From NCBI GenBank assembly GCA_022826865.1, contig JAJDUC010000076.1, positions 1 to 40,120 of the forward strand: a DNA stretch of 40,120 nucleotides. The letters run 5' to 3'. The position numbers and the translations under genes were made by a program. Below, one piece after another: positions 16,438-25,283 of this stretch. The notes below the pieces were generated by a model. That model was not told the DNA's origin. It saw nothing but the letters and a program-made list of their open reading frames with translations, and made no database searches. Source of the stretch: Anaerolineae bacterium (GTDB taxonomy: Bacteria; Chloroflexota; Anaerolineae; Aggregatilineales; Phototrophicaceae). Position 1 is the stretch's first letter; the number at the start of each line of letters is the position of its first letter.

Positions 16438-17772
16438 TCAGTTGGAATTGCCCGGCTGGAAGTAGTCCCTTCCATGCGTCTGAAAGATTTCCGGAAAGAT
16501 GACGGCGGCATCCAGGGCGGCTTGATCCTGCTCAAAATATTGCATCACGCTCACCACCGGCACCGGCCACTGATGCCACAAATAAGCCGGTGTCCCTTCG
16601 GGAATGACCGGATTGTGGCTGCCATAGGTGAAATAGTAGTGTCCCTGCGATAGATCGATATCGGTGGCTTCCAGGGCCGCCACAATCGCGTCAGGATCGC
16701 TGTAGCTGCCCGCGCGTTGCATCGCATCCGCCATCAGCCAGACACTGTCGTATGCTTCCATCGCGAAGCTGACCAGGACATCGCCGAAGTCCTCCCGATA
16801 ACGCCGGTCCAGTTCTTGCGCCAAGTCATTGTAAAGGCTTGGTATCGTGCCGACCCGATCGAAGGCGCAAAAGTTGCCATCGGGCACCGTATTCCAATAC
16901 TGTTCTGATTGAAACGCCAGGTGGTTGGTGACACAGATGGTATCCGGCGTCGGGGCGATGCCCAATTCGGCCATTTGCTGCGTCAAGTTGTAAGACGTCT
17001 CGCCACTGACAAGGATTCGAATGGCGTCCGGCATTTCTGGTCGCGCCCAGAGGCGGCTGAGAATGGGCACAAAGTCCTCGGTTCCCAGTTCGATTTCCAG
17101 CTGGTCCACCTGAACGCCGGCCCGCTCCAGATGCGCCCGTTCCGCCTCCGCCGCCGGATGCCCATAATCCGTGTTCTCCAGAATCAAGACGACATCTTCG
17201 ACGCCCTGCGATACCAGCCAATCGGTTACGACCTTGCCGACGATGGAACTGGGCGGCGATGTGCGGAAGACATAATCCACACCCTGGCTGCTGCGCGCCG
17301 GCTCGCCTTCGTAATCGATGTAGCCGCTGGCGCTGATATAATCATTGCGCGGGTGGGCGTAAATGGTTGGGATGCGATATTCCTGGACCATGTCCATGGT
17401 CGCCAGGCCGACCGCGCTGTGATAGAAGCCAACGATGGCGCGCGCGCCGTCCTGAAAGATCAAGCGCTCAACCGCCAACTGACCATATTCCGAGATGCCT
17501 TCCGAATCAGCTGTGATGACCTTAATACGATGATTGACACCCTCGATCGCGATGCCGCAGCCGGCGTTGATATCGGCGACGGCTTGTTGAAAGCCCCAAT
17601 CCATTCCGATGCCGCCGGCGACCGAGCCGGGCGATGAAAGCGGCACGACGCCGCCAATCAGGATCGTCTCTTCCGAGAAATCGCAGTGGCCGTCCGCGCG
17701 GACAATGCTCGCGCGCGCAAGAGCCATAAGCAGCAATGCGGTGACAAAGGCAACCGGCGCTTTCGCCATCAT
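16438..17772 (-). CDS. LivK-type ABC transporter substrate-binding protein, copy A
   Basis: This is a 444-aa exported type I periplasmic-binding-fold protein and the first of the three on the minus strand. I place the start at 17772 (MMAKAPVAFVTALLLMAL). AGAGGG lies just upstream and the signal peptide then begins at the N-terminus; a frame open to 17814 would add 14 unlikely residues. Shared cysteines are in HCDFSEE, AGCGIAI, TICVTN and NFCAF. C-terminal blocks are YLWHQWPVPV and FQTHGRDYF. It is divergent from the ThpR gene with an 80-base gap that should hold its promoter. The ligand and partner permease are unknown. Confidence 0.86.
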   Translation of the reverse strand: MMAKAPVAFVTALLLMALARASIVRADGHCDFSEETILIGGVVPLSSPGSVAGGIGMDWGFQQAVADINAGCGIAIEGVNHRIKVITADSEGISEYGQLAVERLIFQDGARAIVGFYHSAVGLATMDMVQEYRIPTIYAHPRNDYISASGYIDYEGEPARSSQGVDYVFRTSPPSSIVGKVVTDWLVSQGVEDVVLILENTDYGHPAAEAERAHLERAGVQVDQLEIELGTEDFVPILSRLWARPEMPDAIRILVSGETSYNLTQQMAELGIAPTPDTICVTNHLAFQSEQYWNTVPDGNFCAFDRVGTIPSLYNDLAQELDRRYREDFGDVLVSFAMEAYDSVWLMADAMQRAGSYSDPDAIVAALEATDIDLSQGHYYFTYGSHNPVIPEGTPAYLWHQWPVPVVSVMQYFEQDQAALDAAVIFPEIFQTHGRDYFQPGNSN

Positions 17773-17852
17773 ATTTCCCTCTTCTGATCGCAGAACAATT
17801 GCAAGTTTGCGCATACTATAGAGAATGACGCAAGAATAAACAGGATAAACTC

Positions 17853-18413
17853 GTGCCGCGTCTATTCGTCGCCATCGACCTGCCCGAGCCCATCAAAGAC
17901 CAGATCCTGCGCCTGCGCGAGGACGATTTGCCACCGGGCCGCTGGCCGCGGCGCGAGGCGCTGCATCTGACCCTGCATTTCATCGGCGCCGTGCCCGAGG
18001 CCGTGGCGCGCGCTTATCAAAGGGCGCTGGCGGATGTCGACCTGCCCGCTTTTGACCTGCTCATCCAAGGCGTCGGTCAATTCCCGATCGAGGCGCGTCC
18101 GCGCGTCATCTGGGCCGGCGCGCAAAACACGGCCGCCTTGCGCACCCTGCACGAGGCGGCGGGAAAGGCGCTGGAAAGCGAAGGCTTCATCCGCGAACGG
18201 CGGCGCTATCACCCGCACATCACGCTGATGCGCTTCAAGAAGCCCTTGCGCCGCGGGCTCGCCAGTCGCTGGATTCAACAGCACCTCGACTTTTGTACCG
18301 AGCCATTCCGCGTGACCGACTTCGCGCTCTACAATAGCGATTTGCAGCCCAGCGGCGCGGTCTATCGCAAGCGGATGGTCTACAAGCTGCGCTCAACCCG
18401 GAGCGACGAATAG
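17853..18413 (+). CDS. thpR: RNA 2',3'-cyclic phosphodiesterase ThpR
   Basis: This 186-aa protein of the 2H phosphoesterase superfamily hydrolyses 2',3'-cyclic phosphate ends of RNA to 2'-phosphates. Both catalytic HxTx motifs are intact: HLTL (38-41) and HITL (122-125), each in its usual context (ALHLTLHFIG and RYHPHITLMR). The N-terminus RLFVAIDLPEP is typical. The start is GTG, with AGGA upstream. It is alone on its strand and converges with the following MFS gene. Confidence 0.9.
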   Translation: MPRLFVAIDLPEPIKDQILRLREDDLPPGRWPRREALHLTLHFIGAVPEAVARAYQRALADVDLPAFDLLIQGVGQFPIEARPRVIWAGAQNTAALRTLHEAAGKALESEGFIRERRRYHPHITLMRFKKPLRRGLASRWIQQHLDFCTEPFRVTDFALYNSDLQPSGAVYRKRMVYKLRSTRSDE

Positions 18414-18444
18414 TCGTCGCGGTCGCCCGCAATTGGACGGCGCT

Positions 18445-19626
18445 TTAGTCGCTCGCCGCCGGCAAGCGATGGACGCGCAGCAACAATGCCGCCACCACGA
18501 TCACCGCGCCCATCACGACGAATGCCAAGGCCAGTGATTGTTGGGCGAGCGCAGCATAGACGGGCGCAACAAGGGCGACAAACAGGCTCAAGAACATATT
18601 GATCAGTGAAAGCACGGTGGCGCGATTCTTGCTCTCGATGAGCGCATTCTGATATGCGGAGAAGAGCGGCGCTTTCATGTTGTGTGTGCCGTACATCAGG
18701 ATCACAATCAGCGCAGGCGCGATGGGACCAGCGGCGGCCGCCAATATCCAATAAAGCAAGCCCGGGAGCAGAATCAACAGGGCGATCGCCCGTCCTGGCC
18801 CCAACCATTCTTCGACCTTGTAAGCGTAGTGCTGCGTCAAGGCCGCTAGCAGACTGCCCGCCGAAAAGACCAAGCCGATGGCAAAGGGCGAAACCCCATT
18901 CTGCGTTAGATAAGGCGGCGCCAGCGTGACCGCCAGCGCCTCAGCAAAGGGCGAAGTGAAGACGACCAGGAGAACCAACCAGCGCAAACGCCGATCATTA
19001 AACAGCAGAGAGAGGCCAGAGCGCAGCAGTGCCGCGCTGCTCTCCTTCTTTTCCGATGTGTCAATCGCCGGCTCGCGCAGCGTCAGGCAGACGAGCATAC
19101 CAACGAGCAGCGCGACGACAGTCAGAGCGATGGCGGGGATGAAGTTCTCCACGCTGGCATCGCCGATAATCAAACCGCCGATGATGGGCGCGATGACAAG
19201 CGCTAGCAGGCTGATGCTATTGATCCGCCCCATCACCCGTTTCATGCTGTCCTCGCGCCCTTTTTCCGGCAGGCTGTCATAGACCAGCGCCTCCAACGCG
19301 CCAGAGGCGAAGGCGAAACCCACTCCCGTCAACAAGGCGATGACAATGTACCAACTGAAGTCGCGCGCGAAGATGAAGAGGAACTCAGCGCTTGCCAGCA
19401 GAATTGTAGCGGCGAAGATTGACCATTTTCGTCCGACGCGATCCGCCAGGATGCCGGTGGGCACCTCCATCAGGAAGATCGTGCCAATGAGGATGGATTC
19501 GATCAGGCTGATCTGCACCAGCGTCAGCCCGCGCGCCAGCAGCAGCAAGGCGTAAGCATGAATATAGAGATGAAAGCGCTGGCAGAAGTTGATGAGGATG
19601 ATTTTGTTGATATTGCCAGAGAGCAT
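18445..19626 (-). CDS. MFS transporter
   Basis: This 393-aa polytopic membrane protein has about 12 hydrophobic helices. The loop 2-3 signature is ADRVGRKW (motif A-like), and PTGILADRVGRK marks a drug:H+ antiporter-like relative. The middle cytoplasmic loop (about residues 195-205, REPAIDTSEKKESS) separates the two six-helix halves. The substrate cannot be read. The start is ATG with a weak GGAAA site. Neighbours are unrelated by function. Confidence 0.85.
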   Translation of the reverse strand: MLSGNINKIILINFCQRFHLYIHAYALLLLARGLTLVQISLIESILIGTIFLMEVPTGILADRVGRKWSIFAATILLASAEFLFIFARDFSWYIVIALLTGVGFAFASGALEALVYDSLPEKGREDSMKRVMGRINSISLLALVIAPIIGGLIIGDASVENFIPAIALTVVALLVGMLVCLTLREPAIDTSEKKESSAALLRSGLSLLFNDRRLRWLVLLVVFTSPFAEALAVTLAPPYLTQNGVSPFAIGLVFSAGSLLAALTQHYAYKVEEWLGPGRAIALLILLPGLLYWILAAAAGPIAPALIVILMYGTHNMKAPLFSAYQNALIESKNRATVLSLINMFLSLFVALVAPVYAALAQQSLALAFVVMGAVIVVAALLLRVHRLPAASD

Positions 19627-19799
19627 AATGTCGTTTCCACAAGTTTCTTATCAATGCAAACAGAGCGAGCGCATGTACTATACGCACAGCTCGGCTTTCT
19701 CATCAAATTGGAAAGATGGGGACGCTTTATTCTAGAAGCGTATGTGGAATGCTATCATGTTGCCGTTTGCAATTGGCCCAACGAGGGCGCTCTTCTCAT

Positions 19800-20177
19800 T
19801 TACACGACCAATCTCTGGAAGTGCAGCACACCGTCGGTGTAAAGCGTACATTCGACCTGCCCAAAGTTAAAAGTCGCGGTCTCTTCTAGGGTCCAGCGCC
19901 ATCCGTTCTGGTGGAGATAACCGAGCAACACTCGCCGGCCCATTTCGGACTTGGGAAGGTGAGACTTGACACAGAGCCAGCCTTCCTTGTTCGTGCGCGC
20001 CGCTTCTTCCACGATAGCGAAGAGGGCGCTGACCACCCGCTTGGCCTGTGGATGATGTCCCTCGAGTTCCTCGCCTTCAAATTCTTGTTGGCGACAGTCT
20101 TCCAGACGCTCATTTGCGTCTTTATCGGCAACAACCCCGTAGAGTAATTTGATTCCTTCAATAGCCAGGTTTTCCAC
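19800..20177 (-). CDS. Small protein of unknown function
   Basis: This 125-aa soluble protein is acidic in its first half (ERLEDCRQQEFEGEELEGH) and strand-rich in its C-terminal half (LLGYLHQNGWRWTLEETATF, VECTLYTDGVLHF). I choose the GTG at 20177 because AAGGAG lies 6 bases upstream; an extension to a TTG at 20201 is possible. There is no signal peptide or membrane segment. I do not recognise the family. Codon use, with G/C-ending codons and even reading through 125 residues, supports a real gene. Confidence 0.62.
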   Translation of the reverse strand: MENLAIEGIKLLYGVVADKDANERLEDCRQQEFEGEELEGHHPQAKRVVSALFAIVEEAARTNKEGWLCVKSHLPKSEMGRRVLLGYLHQNGWRWTLEETATFNFGQVECTLYTDGVLHFQRLVV

Positions 20178-20343
20178 GTCGTTCTCCTTTGCGACTATCA
20201 AACTTAGCGCACATAGGCGCGCTAAGTTATTCCCTTCCTATTCGCTCCGGCTAGCAGGCTTGAGCGCATCTTCAAGTTTGGCAATCCAACTCGATAAACG
20301 TATACTCCCTTTGAGTTTAGCAATTATAGCAAAAGGGCGGGAT

Positions 20344-21111
20344 ATGCGCGAAAACCGAGTGCGCAAACTATGGGCGGACGGGGCGGCGGTTGTAAACGGC
20401 TGGCTGCATAGCCCCAGCACCTGGTCGGCCGAAGTCATGGCGCACCAGGGTTGGGACAGCCTGGTCGTCGATATGCAGCATGGCCTGATGGGTATGGAAA
20501 CGGCAATCCAGATGCTGCAAGTCATTTCAACCACTGACACCGTACCCATGGTGCGGGTCAATTGGAATACTCCGGGCGACACTATGCGCTTGCTCGACGC
20601 CGGCGCCTACGGTGTCATTTGCCCCATGATCGAAACGCGCGCGGAGTGCGAGGCTTTCGTCGGCGCCTGCCGCTTTCCGCCCCTGGGCTATCGCAGCCTG
20701 GGGCCGACACGCGCCCGCGTCTATGCCGGCGAAGATTATGCCGACCAAGCCAACGACACCATCGTCACGCTCGCCATGATAGAGACGCAAAAAGGATTCG
20801 ACAATCGCGATGCGATCATGACCGTCCCGGGTTTGGACGCCGTCTTCGTCGGCATCGGCGATCTGCGTCTGAGCATGACGGGCCGAGCCGGGCTCGATTC
20901 GTCGGATGCCACGGTCGACGCGGCCCTGGACGCGATCCTCGCCTCGGCGCGGCAGCACGGGATCAAAGCCGGCCTCTTCGCCGCCGATACCAATCACGCT
21001 ATCGACATGCTGCGGCGCGGCTATGATCTTGTTACGGTGATGAATGATGTGTCGCTGATGGCCAGCGCCGCCTCAGCGGCCGTGCGGAAGGTGCGGGCGG
21101 GGGCCCGGTAG
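20344..21111 (+). CDS. HpcH/HpaI-family class II aldolase
   Basis: This is a 255-aa TIM-barrel aldolase of the family that splits or forms 2-keto-3-deoxy acids with a divalent metal (pyruvate aldolases). It shows VNGWLHSP, DSLVVDMQHGLMG (general-base His46), VRVNWNTPGDTMRLLDAGAYG, AMIETQKGF (metal-binding Glu) and DAVFVGIGDLRLSM (metal-binding Asp segment). The length is typical. The start is the ATG at 20344 after AAAAGGGCGGG; a longer frame upstream has no domain. The specific substrate, for example 4-hydroxy-2-oxoheptanedioate, is not determined by the sequence. Confidence 0.87.
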   Translation: MRENRVRKLWADGAAVVNGWLHSPSTWSAEVMAHQGWDSLVVDMQHGLMGMETAIQMLQVISTTDTVPMVRVNWNTPGDTMRLLDAGAYGVICPMIETRAECEAFVGACRFPPLGYRSLGPTRARVYAGEDYADQANDTIVTLAMIETQKGFDNRDAIMTVPGLDAVFVGIGDLRLSMTGRAGLDSSDATVDAALDAILASARQHGIKAGLFAADTNHAIDMLRRGYDLVTVMNDVSLMASAASAAVRKVRAGAR

Positions 21112-21116
21112 GCTGC

Positions 21117-22292
21117 TCAAACCGTATCGCCCAGGCAAATCTCCAGATCGCGCGCCGTTGCCAGCCAGGGATGATCCAGCGGCACATTCTTGCGCGCGCC
21201 CGCGACATCTTTCAAAGGCACAGCCGATACCCCATCGGCGCAGACGCCGACCAAGATGTTCGTTTGGCCGTCGGCGATATAATCGGCCGCCGCCGTGCCC
21301 AACTGCGTCGCCAACAGGCGATCTTTCGGCGAGGGCACGCCTCCCCGTTGGACATGGCCCAGAATCGTCACCCGGGATTCCAAACCCGTCCGCTTCTCCA
21401 GTTCATTGGTCAACAGCAGCGTGCCGCCACTGCGTTCTTTCTCGATCTCATCCAGAAGAGCGCGCGCTTCCTTGCCTCGCTTTTTCGCCGCTTTGAGTTT
21501 GGCCTTGTCATCGGCGAATTTATCGATATCCGCCCGCGCTTTTGTCAGTTTCGCCCGCGCATCGTGCAGTTTCTTGCCCACGCGCTGGGTCATCGCGCCC
21601 TCCGATACCGCCACAATGCTGAAGCGCTTGCCGCCGCGGCTGCGCGCCTTGATTGACTCGGCAATTGCCTCGATATCAAATGGGATCTCCGGAATCAAGA
21701 TGACATCGGCGCCGCCCGCCAAGCCCGCGCCCAAAGCCAGCCAACCGGTGTTGTGCCCCATGATTTCGCAGACGATGATCCGATGATGGCTGTGCGCCGT
21801 CGAATGCAGACGGTCGATAGCTTCGGTGGCGATCTGCAAGGCAGTATCATAACCGAATGTGACATCGGTACCGCTGACATCATTGTCAATCGTCTTCGGT
21901 AAACAGATGACATTCACGCCCTCTTTGGAAAGGCGATGGGCGTTCTTCAGCGTGCCGCCCCCGCCCATGCAGACCAGCGCTTCCAGATCATGCCGGCGGT
22001 AATTCTCCACCATCACGTCCATCATGTTGCGCGTTTTGCCGCCGATGGGCATTTTGTGCGGCTTGTCGCGGCTGGTGCCGAGTATGGTCCCGCCTTGCGT
22101 TAATATGCCGCTCAATTCGTCCGAACCCAACCACACAATTCGATTTTGCATCAAGCCGCGGAAGCCATCGCGGAAACCGATCAGTCGCATGCCATGCTGG
22201 TCAATTGCCGCTTTGCCCAAGCCTCGGATGGCCGCGTTCAAGCCAGGGCTGTCGCCGCCGGCAGTCAGTACGCCGATTGTCTCGCCTGTCAT
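21117..22292 (-). CDS. pfkA: 6-phosphofructokinase (group III-like)
   Basis: This 391-aa enzyme phosphorylates fructose 6-phosphate in glycolysis. Motifs are [11 protein letters not shown] (10-20) and PKTIDND (132-138, catalytic Asp136 with the Lys found in PPi-type and mixed-group enzymes). The nucleotide-site motif reads GGGGT (110-114) where ATP enzymes have GGDGS and PPi enzymes GGDDT, so the phosphoryl donor (ATP or PPi) cannot be assigned. Residues 238-287 form a lysine/alanine-rich, probably helical insert absent from E. coli PfkA. The gene is divergent from the Uma2 gene and 5 bases from the convergent aldolase stop. Confidence 0.88.
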   Translation of the reverse strand: MTGETIGVLTAGGDSPGLNAAIRGLGKAAIDQHGMRLIGFRDGFRGLMQNRIVWLGSDELSGILTQGGTILGTSRDKPHKMPIGGKTRNMMDVMVENYRRHDLEALVCMGGGGTLKNAHRLSKEGVNVICLPKTIDNDVSGTDVTFGYDTALQIATEAIDRLHSTAHSHHRIIVCEIMGHNTGWLALGAGLAGGADVILIPEIPFDIEAIAESIKARSRGGKRFSIVAVSEGAMTQRVGKKLHDARAKLTKARADIDKFADDKAKLKAAKKRGKEARALLDEIEKERSGGTLLLTNELEKRTGLESRVTILGHVQRGGVPSPKDRLLATQLGTAAADYIADGQTNILVGVCADGVSAVPLKDVAGARKNVPLDHPWLATARDLEICLGDTV

Positions 22293-22324
22293 AAGTATCA
22301 GCCTTTTAGCAACTCTTTGTCGCC

Positions 22325-22330
22325 ATTATA
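22325..22330 (-). promoter_or_regulatory. Possible -10 element of pfkA
   Basis: A perfect TATAAT lies on the minus strand 33 bases before the pfkA ATG. No good -35 hexamer is seen at the standard spacing. Confidence 0.35.
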
Positions 22331-22431
22331 ACGAACTTGATCGCCGCCGCGCATCCCAGCGGGCGCGCGCCGGGCGACAAGCCATTCAAACTGTGTTATG
22401 CTAGGCTTGCGCCGGTAGAAAGAGTGTGCGA

Positions 22432-22992
22432 ATGATGGCGATTCAACAGCGGCTGTACAACGTGGATGAGTTGTGGGAACTCTACAGCCTGCCCGAAAAT
22501 GATCTCAAACGTTACGAATTGATAGACGGGGCACTCATCGAGATGTCGGGACCAGGCGGAACACATGGACGCATCGCCGTAAAGTTCGCTCGCTTCCTTG
22601 ATGAGTTCGCCGAAAAGGAAAATGCGGGCATTGTGACTGTAGAAACAGGATACCATCCGCAAAGTGACCGACACACATTGCTTTTGCCCGATGTCGCATT
22701 CATCAGTCACCGCCGGGCGCCCGATCCCTTCCCCGATAAATTCATCCCGGTCATGCCCGATCTGGCAGTCGAAATTCAATCTCCCAGCAACACAATCGGC
22801 GAACTGCGGGAGAAAGCGCAACTCTATCTGCGCCTTGGCGTCGCCCTCGTCTGGCTTGTCTCTCCGGCGACCGGGACAGTCGAAATTCACCGCGCAGGCA
22901 GCCCGATTCAGATACTTTCGCGTACGGAATCCCTGAGTGGCGGCGAAATTCTGCCCGGCTTCGCGCTTGAGCTGCCGAGACTCTTTTCCTGA
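22432..22992 (+). CDS. Uma2-family (DUF820) putative restriction endonuclease-fold protein
   Basis: This 186-aa protein is of the Uma2/DUF820 family, with a PD-(D/E)xK nuclease fold. Motifs are YELIDGALIEMSGPGGTHGRI at the N-terminus, LLPDVAFIS (motif Asp) and PDLAVEIQSPSNT (the E-x-Q/K catalytic core), with a tail HPAGSPIQ-like strand. These genes are multicopy in Chloroflexota and Cyanobacteria and often mobile; the biological role is unknown. I place the start at the ATG at 22432 (or the next codon), with AGAAAGAG 8 bases upstream. It is 31 bases ahead of trmH and may be co-transcribed with it. Confidence 0.87.
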   Translation: MMAIQQRLYNVDELWELYSLPENDLKRYELIDGALIEMSGPGGTHGRIAVKFARFLDEFAEKENAGIVTVETGYHPQSDRHTLLLPDVAFISHRRAPDPFPDKFIPVMPDLAVEIQSPSNTIGELREKAQLYLRLGVALVWLVSPATGTVEIHRAGSPIQILSRTESLSGGEILPGFALELPRLFS

Positions 22993-23023
22993 TTTTGGCG
23001 CGCCCGCTTCGCTTCACAAGCTG

Positions 23024-23674
23024 ATGCCAACCGAACAGCGCCTGAACAAGTTGAAATGCGTCGCCGCGCAGCGTCAGCCCGGTTTCACGGTCGTCATTGA
23101 AGATGTATTCGATCCGCACAACCTGGGCGCTATCACGCGCAGCTGCGATGCCTTCGGCATTCAGGAGATCAACGTCGTATTTGAGACGCATGCCGCTTTC
23201 GACCCCAAGGAAGTTGGCAAGAACAGCTCCACCGCTACCAACAAGTGGCTGAAGTACCGCATTCATCAGGACACGGAAACGGCCCTGCGCGGCTTGAAAG
23301 ACGAAGGCTGGCAGATCATCGCCGCCGTGCTGGATCCGGCGGCCGAATCTATTTTTGAAGCTGACCTGCGCCAGCCCCGGGTCGCGCTCTTGCTGGGCAA
23401 CGAGAAAACTGGACTGTCCGCCAAAGCGATCGCGCTCGCCGATCGGCTCGTGACGATTCCCATGCGCGGCATCGCGCAAAGCATGAATGTCTCCGTCTCG
23501 GCCGCGCTCCTGATTTATGAAATCACGCGGCAGCGGCGCGAGCGCTGTCCGGAGCTGCTGCAATCCGATCCCGGCCAGGCGGCGGAGACACTGGAGTATC
23601 TGCTGGAAATGCACCAGCGCCTGAGCAGACGAAACAAAGGCCTGCGCAAGGAACGCGCTAAACAGCGCCGTTAG
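23024..23674 (+). CDS. trmH: tRNA (guanosine-2'-O-)-methyltransferase TrmH
   Basis: This is a 216-aa SPOUT methyltransferase that 2'-O-methylates G18 of tRNAs with S-adenosylmethionine. All three SPOUT motifs are present: PHNLGAITRSCDAFG (Asn33, Arg39), ALLLGNEKTGLS (121-132) and IPMRGIAQSMNVSVSAAL (145-162), which make the trefoil knot. The N-terminal PTEQRLNKLKCVAAQRQP aligns with E. coli TrmH, so I use the ATG at 23024 rather than the longer open frame. The C-terminal tail is basic, as expected for tRNA contact. Confidence 0.9.
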   Translation: MPTEQRLNKLKCVAAQRQPGFTVVIEDVFDPHNLGAITRSCDAFGIQEINVVFETHAAFDPKEVGKNSSTATNKWLKYRIHQDTETALRGLKDEGWQIIAAVLDPAAESIFEADLRQPRVALLLGNEKTGLSAKAIALADRLVTIPMRGIAQSMNVSVSAALLIYEITRQRRERCPELLQSDPGQAAETLEYLLEMHQRLSRRNKGLRKERAKQRR

Positions 23675-23731
23675 GCCCATTTCCCGGGCGCGGCCAAGCG
23701 AGGTCGCGCGGCTAAAACGCTCCGCGCCGCC

Positions 23732-24679
23732 TCAAGCCCGCGCGAAGATTCCAACCGTCGGGCGATGGTCTGTCAGATCATCAAAGGGGATCTTGCTTTG
23801 AATATGGCAGGAGATGACTTCAAACTCCTCGGCCGGATCATGCAGCAGAATATGGTCGATGAGCACACGATGCCCTTGATGCGTCCATTGTTCCACGCTG
23901 TCGTTTTCCGGCCGCAGCAGGCGAAAATGCCTTTGCAGCATCTCCATCTCGGGTGATTCGGGTTGGGCATTAAAATCGCCCGCCAGCAAGATCGGCCGCT
24001 CCGGCCGTTCATTGCTATTGTCCGCCCGCTTCAACTCATCAATGACGTATAGAATTTCACTCACCTGCGCCTGCCGAAGCTGGGACGCCGTCCGCGAGCG
24101 TTCGAAGCTCGAATCCCGTCGGTCTTCGCCCAGCAGCACACCGAGATGGGTATTGAGAAAATAGAATGGAACGCCGCGATAATTCAACGACGCCACCATG
24201 AGGTTTCGGGGTTGGGTATCGCGGTTGCCCGTGCTGTAAAGTGAAGCCCGGCTAATGGCGGTGTGGCGCGCCCAGGCGCTGCTAACCGCGCACTCGTCAT
24301 AATCCGGGTAACTCCCCCAGGACCAATCTTCTGTCGGAAGATTGGCGACGATGGCATTGCCTTCCGCCGCTGCGGTCATATTGCGGTAGGCAGGCCGATC
24401 CCAGAGGTTGGGATGCGGATGATCGCACATGGTGACTTCCGGCGCGAAGGCATCGACATAATCGGCGCCGAGCAGTTGCGCCATCTTCTGGCCGACATTC
24501 CGGCTCTCGCCATTGCAGATCGCCACGCCGGATTCCTGCAGCGCAATCAAAGTCGGTTGTCGCGGATTGATCACCTGCTGTAAAGTGCTGTAGGTGTCCA
24601 CCGCCAGTTTCTCATGATCATGCGGCGCCGGTCGCATACCGCGCGCGCCACCGATATTGAAACTTACAACCTGTAGCAT
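23732..24679 (-). CDS. Endonuclease/exonuclease/phosphatase-family protein
   Basis: This is a 315-aa metal-dependent phosphoesterase of the DNase I-like fold. Motifs in order are the opening VVSFNIGG (Asn), TLIALQES (metal-binding Glu), FYFLNTHLG (catalytic His), LLAGDFNAQP (Asp, Asn) and a terminal DDLTDHRPTVG (catalytic Asp-His). No signal peptide is seen, so it acts in the cytoplasm. The substrate (DNA, phosphoinositide-like or other) is undetermined. The start is the ATG at 24679; a GTG 12 bases upstream is possible. Confidence 0.86.
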   Translation of the reverse strand: MLQVVSFNIGGARGMRPAPHDHEKLAVDTYSTLQQVINPRQPTLIALQESGVAICNGESRNVGQKMAQLLGADYVDAFAPEVTMCDHPHPNLWDRPAYRNMTAAAEGNAIVANLPTEDWSWGSYPDYDECAVSSAWARHTAISRASLYSTGNRDTQPRNLMVASLNYRGVPFYFLNTHLGVLLGEDRRDSSFERSRTASQLRQAQVSEILYVIDELKRADNSNERPERPILLAGDFNAQPESPEMEMLQRHFRLLRPENDSVEQWTHQGHRVLIDHILLHDPAEEFEVISCHIQSKIPFDDLTDHRPTVGIFARA

Positions 24680-24709
24680 TATCCGTCCCACGCTCGGAAG
24701 GGTCGCAGC

Positions 24710-24715
24710 ATTATA
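24710..24715 (-). promoter_or_regulatory. Possible -10 element of the exonuclease/phosphatase gene
   Basis: TATAAT lies on the minus strand 31 bases before the ATG at 24679, within TGATATAATGC. The -35 is unclear. Confidence 0.4.
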
Positions 24716-25283
24716 TCATAGAAGAATGCTAAACCCAGAGTCTTTGAACGAGCGCAATAACGCCAATCCAGCGCAAGGTCAACTTCTGGCCCAAACCGCC
24801 CTCAACACGGAAGGCATTCGCGCCTATTATTGCGCTGCCGCGCAGCGTCGGGACAACCGCCATGTATCCAAAAAGCGAGCTCGTCGCCCTTCTCATCATC
24901 GATGTGCAGGTCGGTCTCGATGAGCCGCGCGCTAAGCGCGCAGCTACGAAGACAGCCAGCGCAGCGCCGAGACCGTTCACGAATTGGCGCTGGCGCGCCT
25001 GCACCAGGAATTCGCCGCAATCCTGACGACGGAACAGGTCCTCGGCATCCGCTGAAGCATCAACATCGTCATGCGCCACAGGCAGGCTCAGGCAGCTCCT
25101 GCTCTTACCGAGACCACATGCTTCCCCAATACCCATCCAGGCTGCCCGGCCGCTCATGCCTCTTTCAAGCTTGGCGGTTGAGCCGCTTGGAGCCAGGCGC
25201 TTTGCCCGGCTGGAAGGCGCTTGATTTTGCGCCCGGCTTATGATGAGATAGTTCACACCTGCCTCGAATCGAGCGCCGCCCGC
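24716..25283. other. Stretch without an intact gene, containing a decayed hydrolase
   Basis: Apart from the isochorismatase-family remnant at 24862-25055, no frame here is convincing. A long minus-strand frame covers the region but has an unlikely residue composition and no conserved motif. The last 200 bases before 25284 presumably hold the promoter of the glycosyltransferase-YfhO operon. Confidence 0.55.
24862..25055 (+). pseudogene. Isochorismatase-family (cysteine hydrolase) pseudogene
   Basis: An ATG at 24862 reads MYPKSELVALLIIDVQVGL, the standard N-terminus of isochorismatase/nicotinamidase-like hydrolases (the IDVQ Asp is catalytic). In a different frame, ending at 25055, the sequence reads SAETVHELALARLHQEFA then AILTTEQVL and a stop, the standard C-terminus of the same family. 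The roughly 120 residues between them, including the catalytic Lys and Cys, are gone, and the frames do not match. This is an internal deletion with a frameshift, leaving a dead gene of about 194 bases. Confidence 0.85.
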
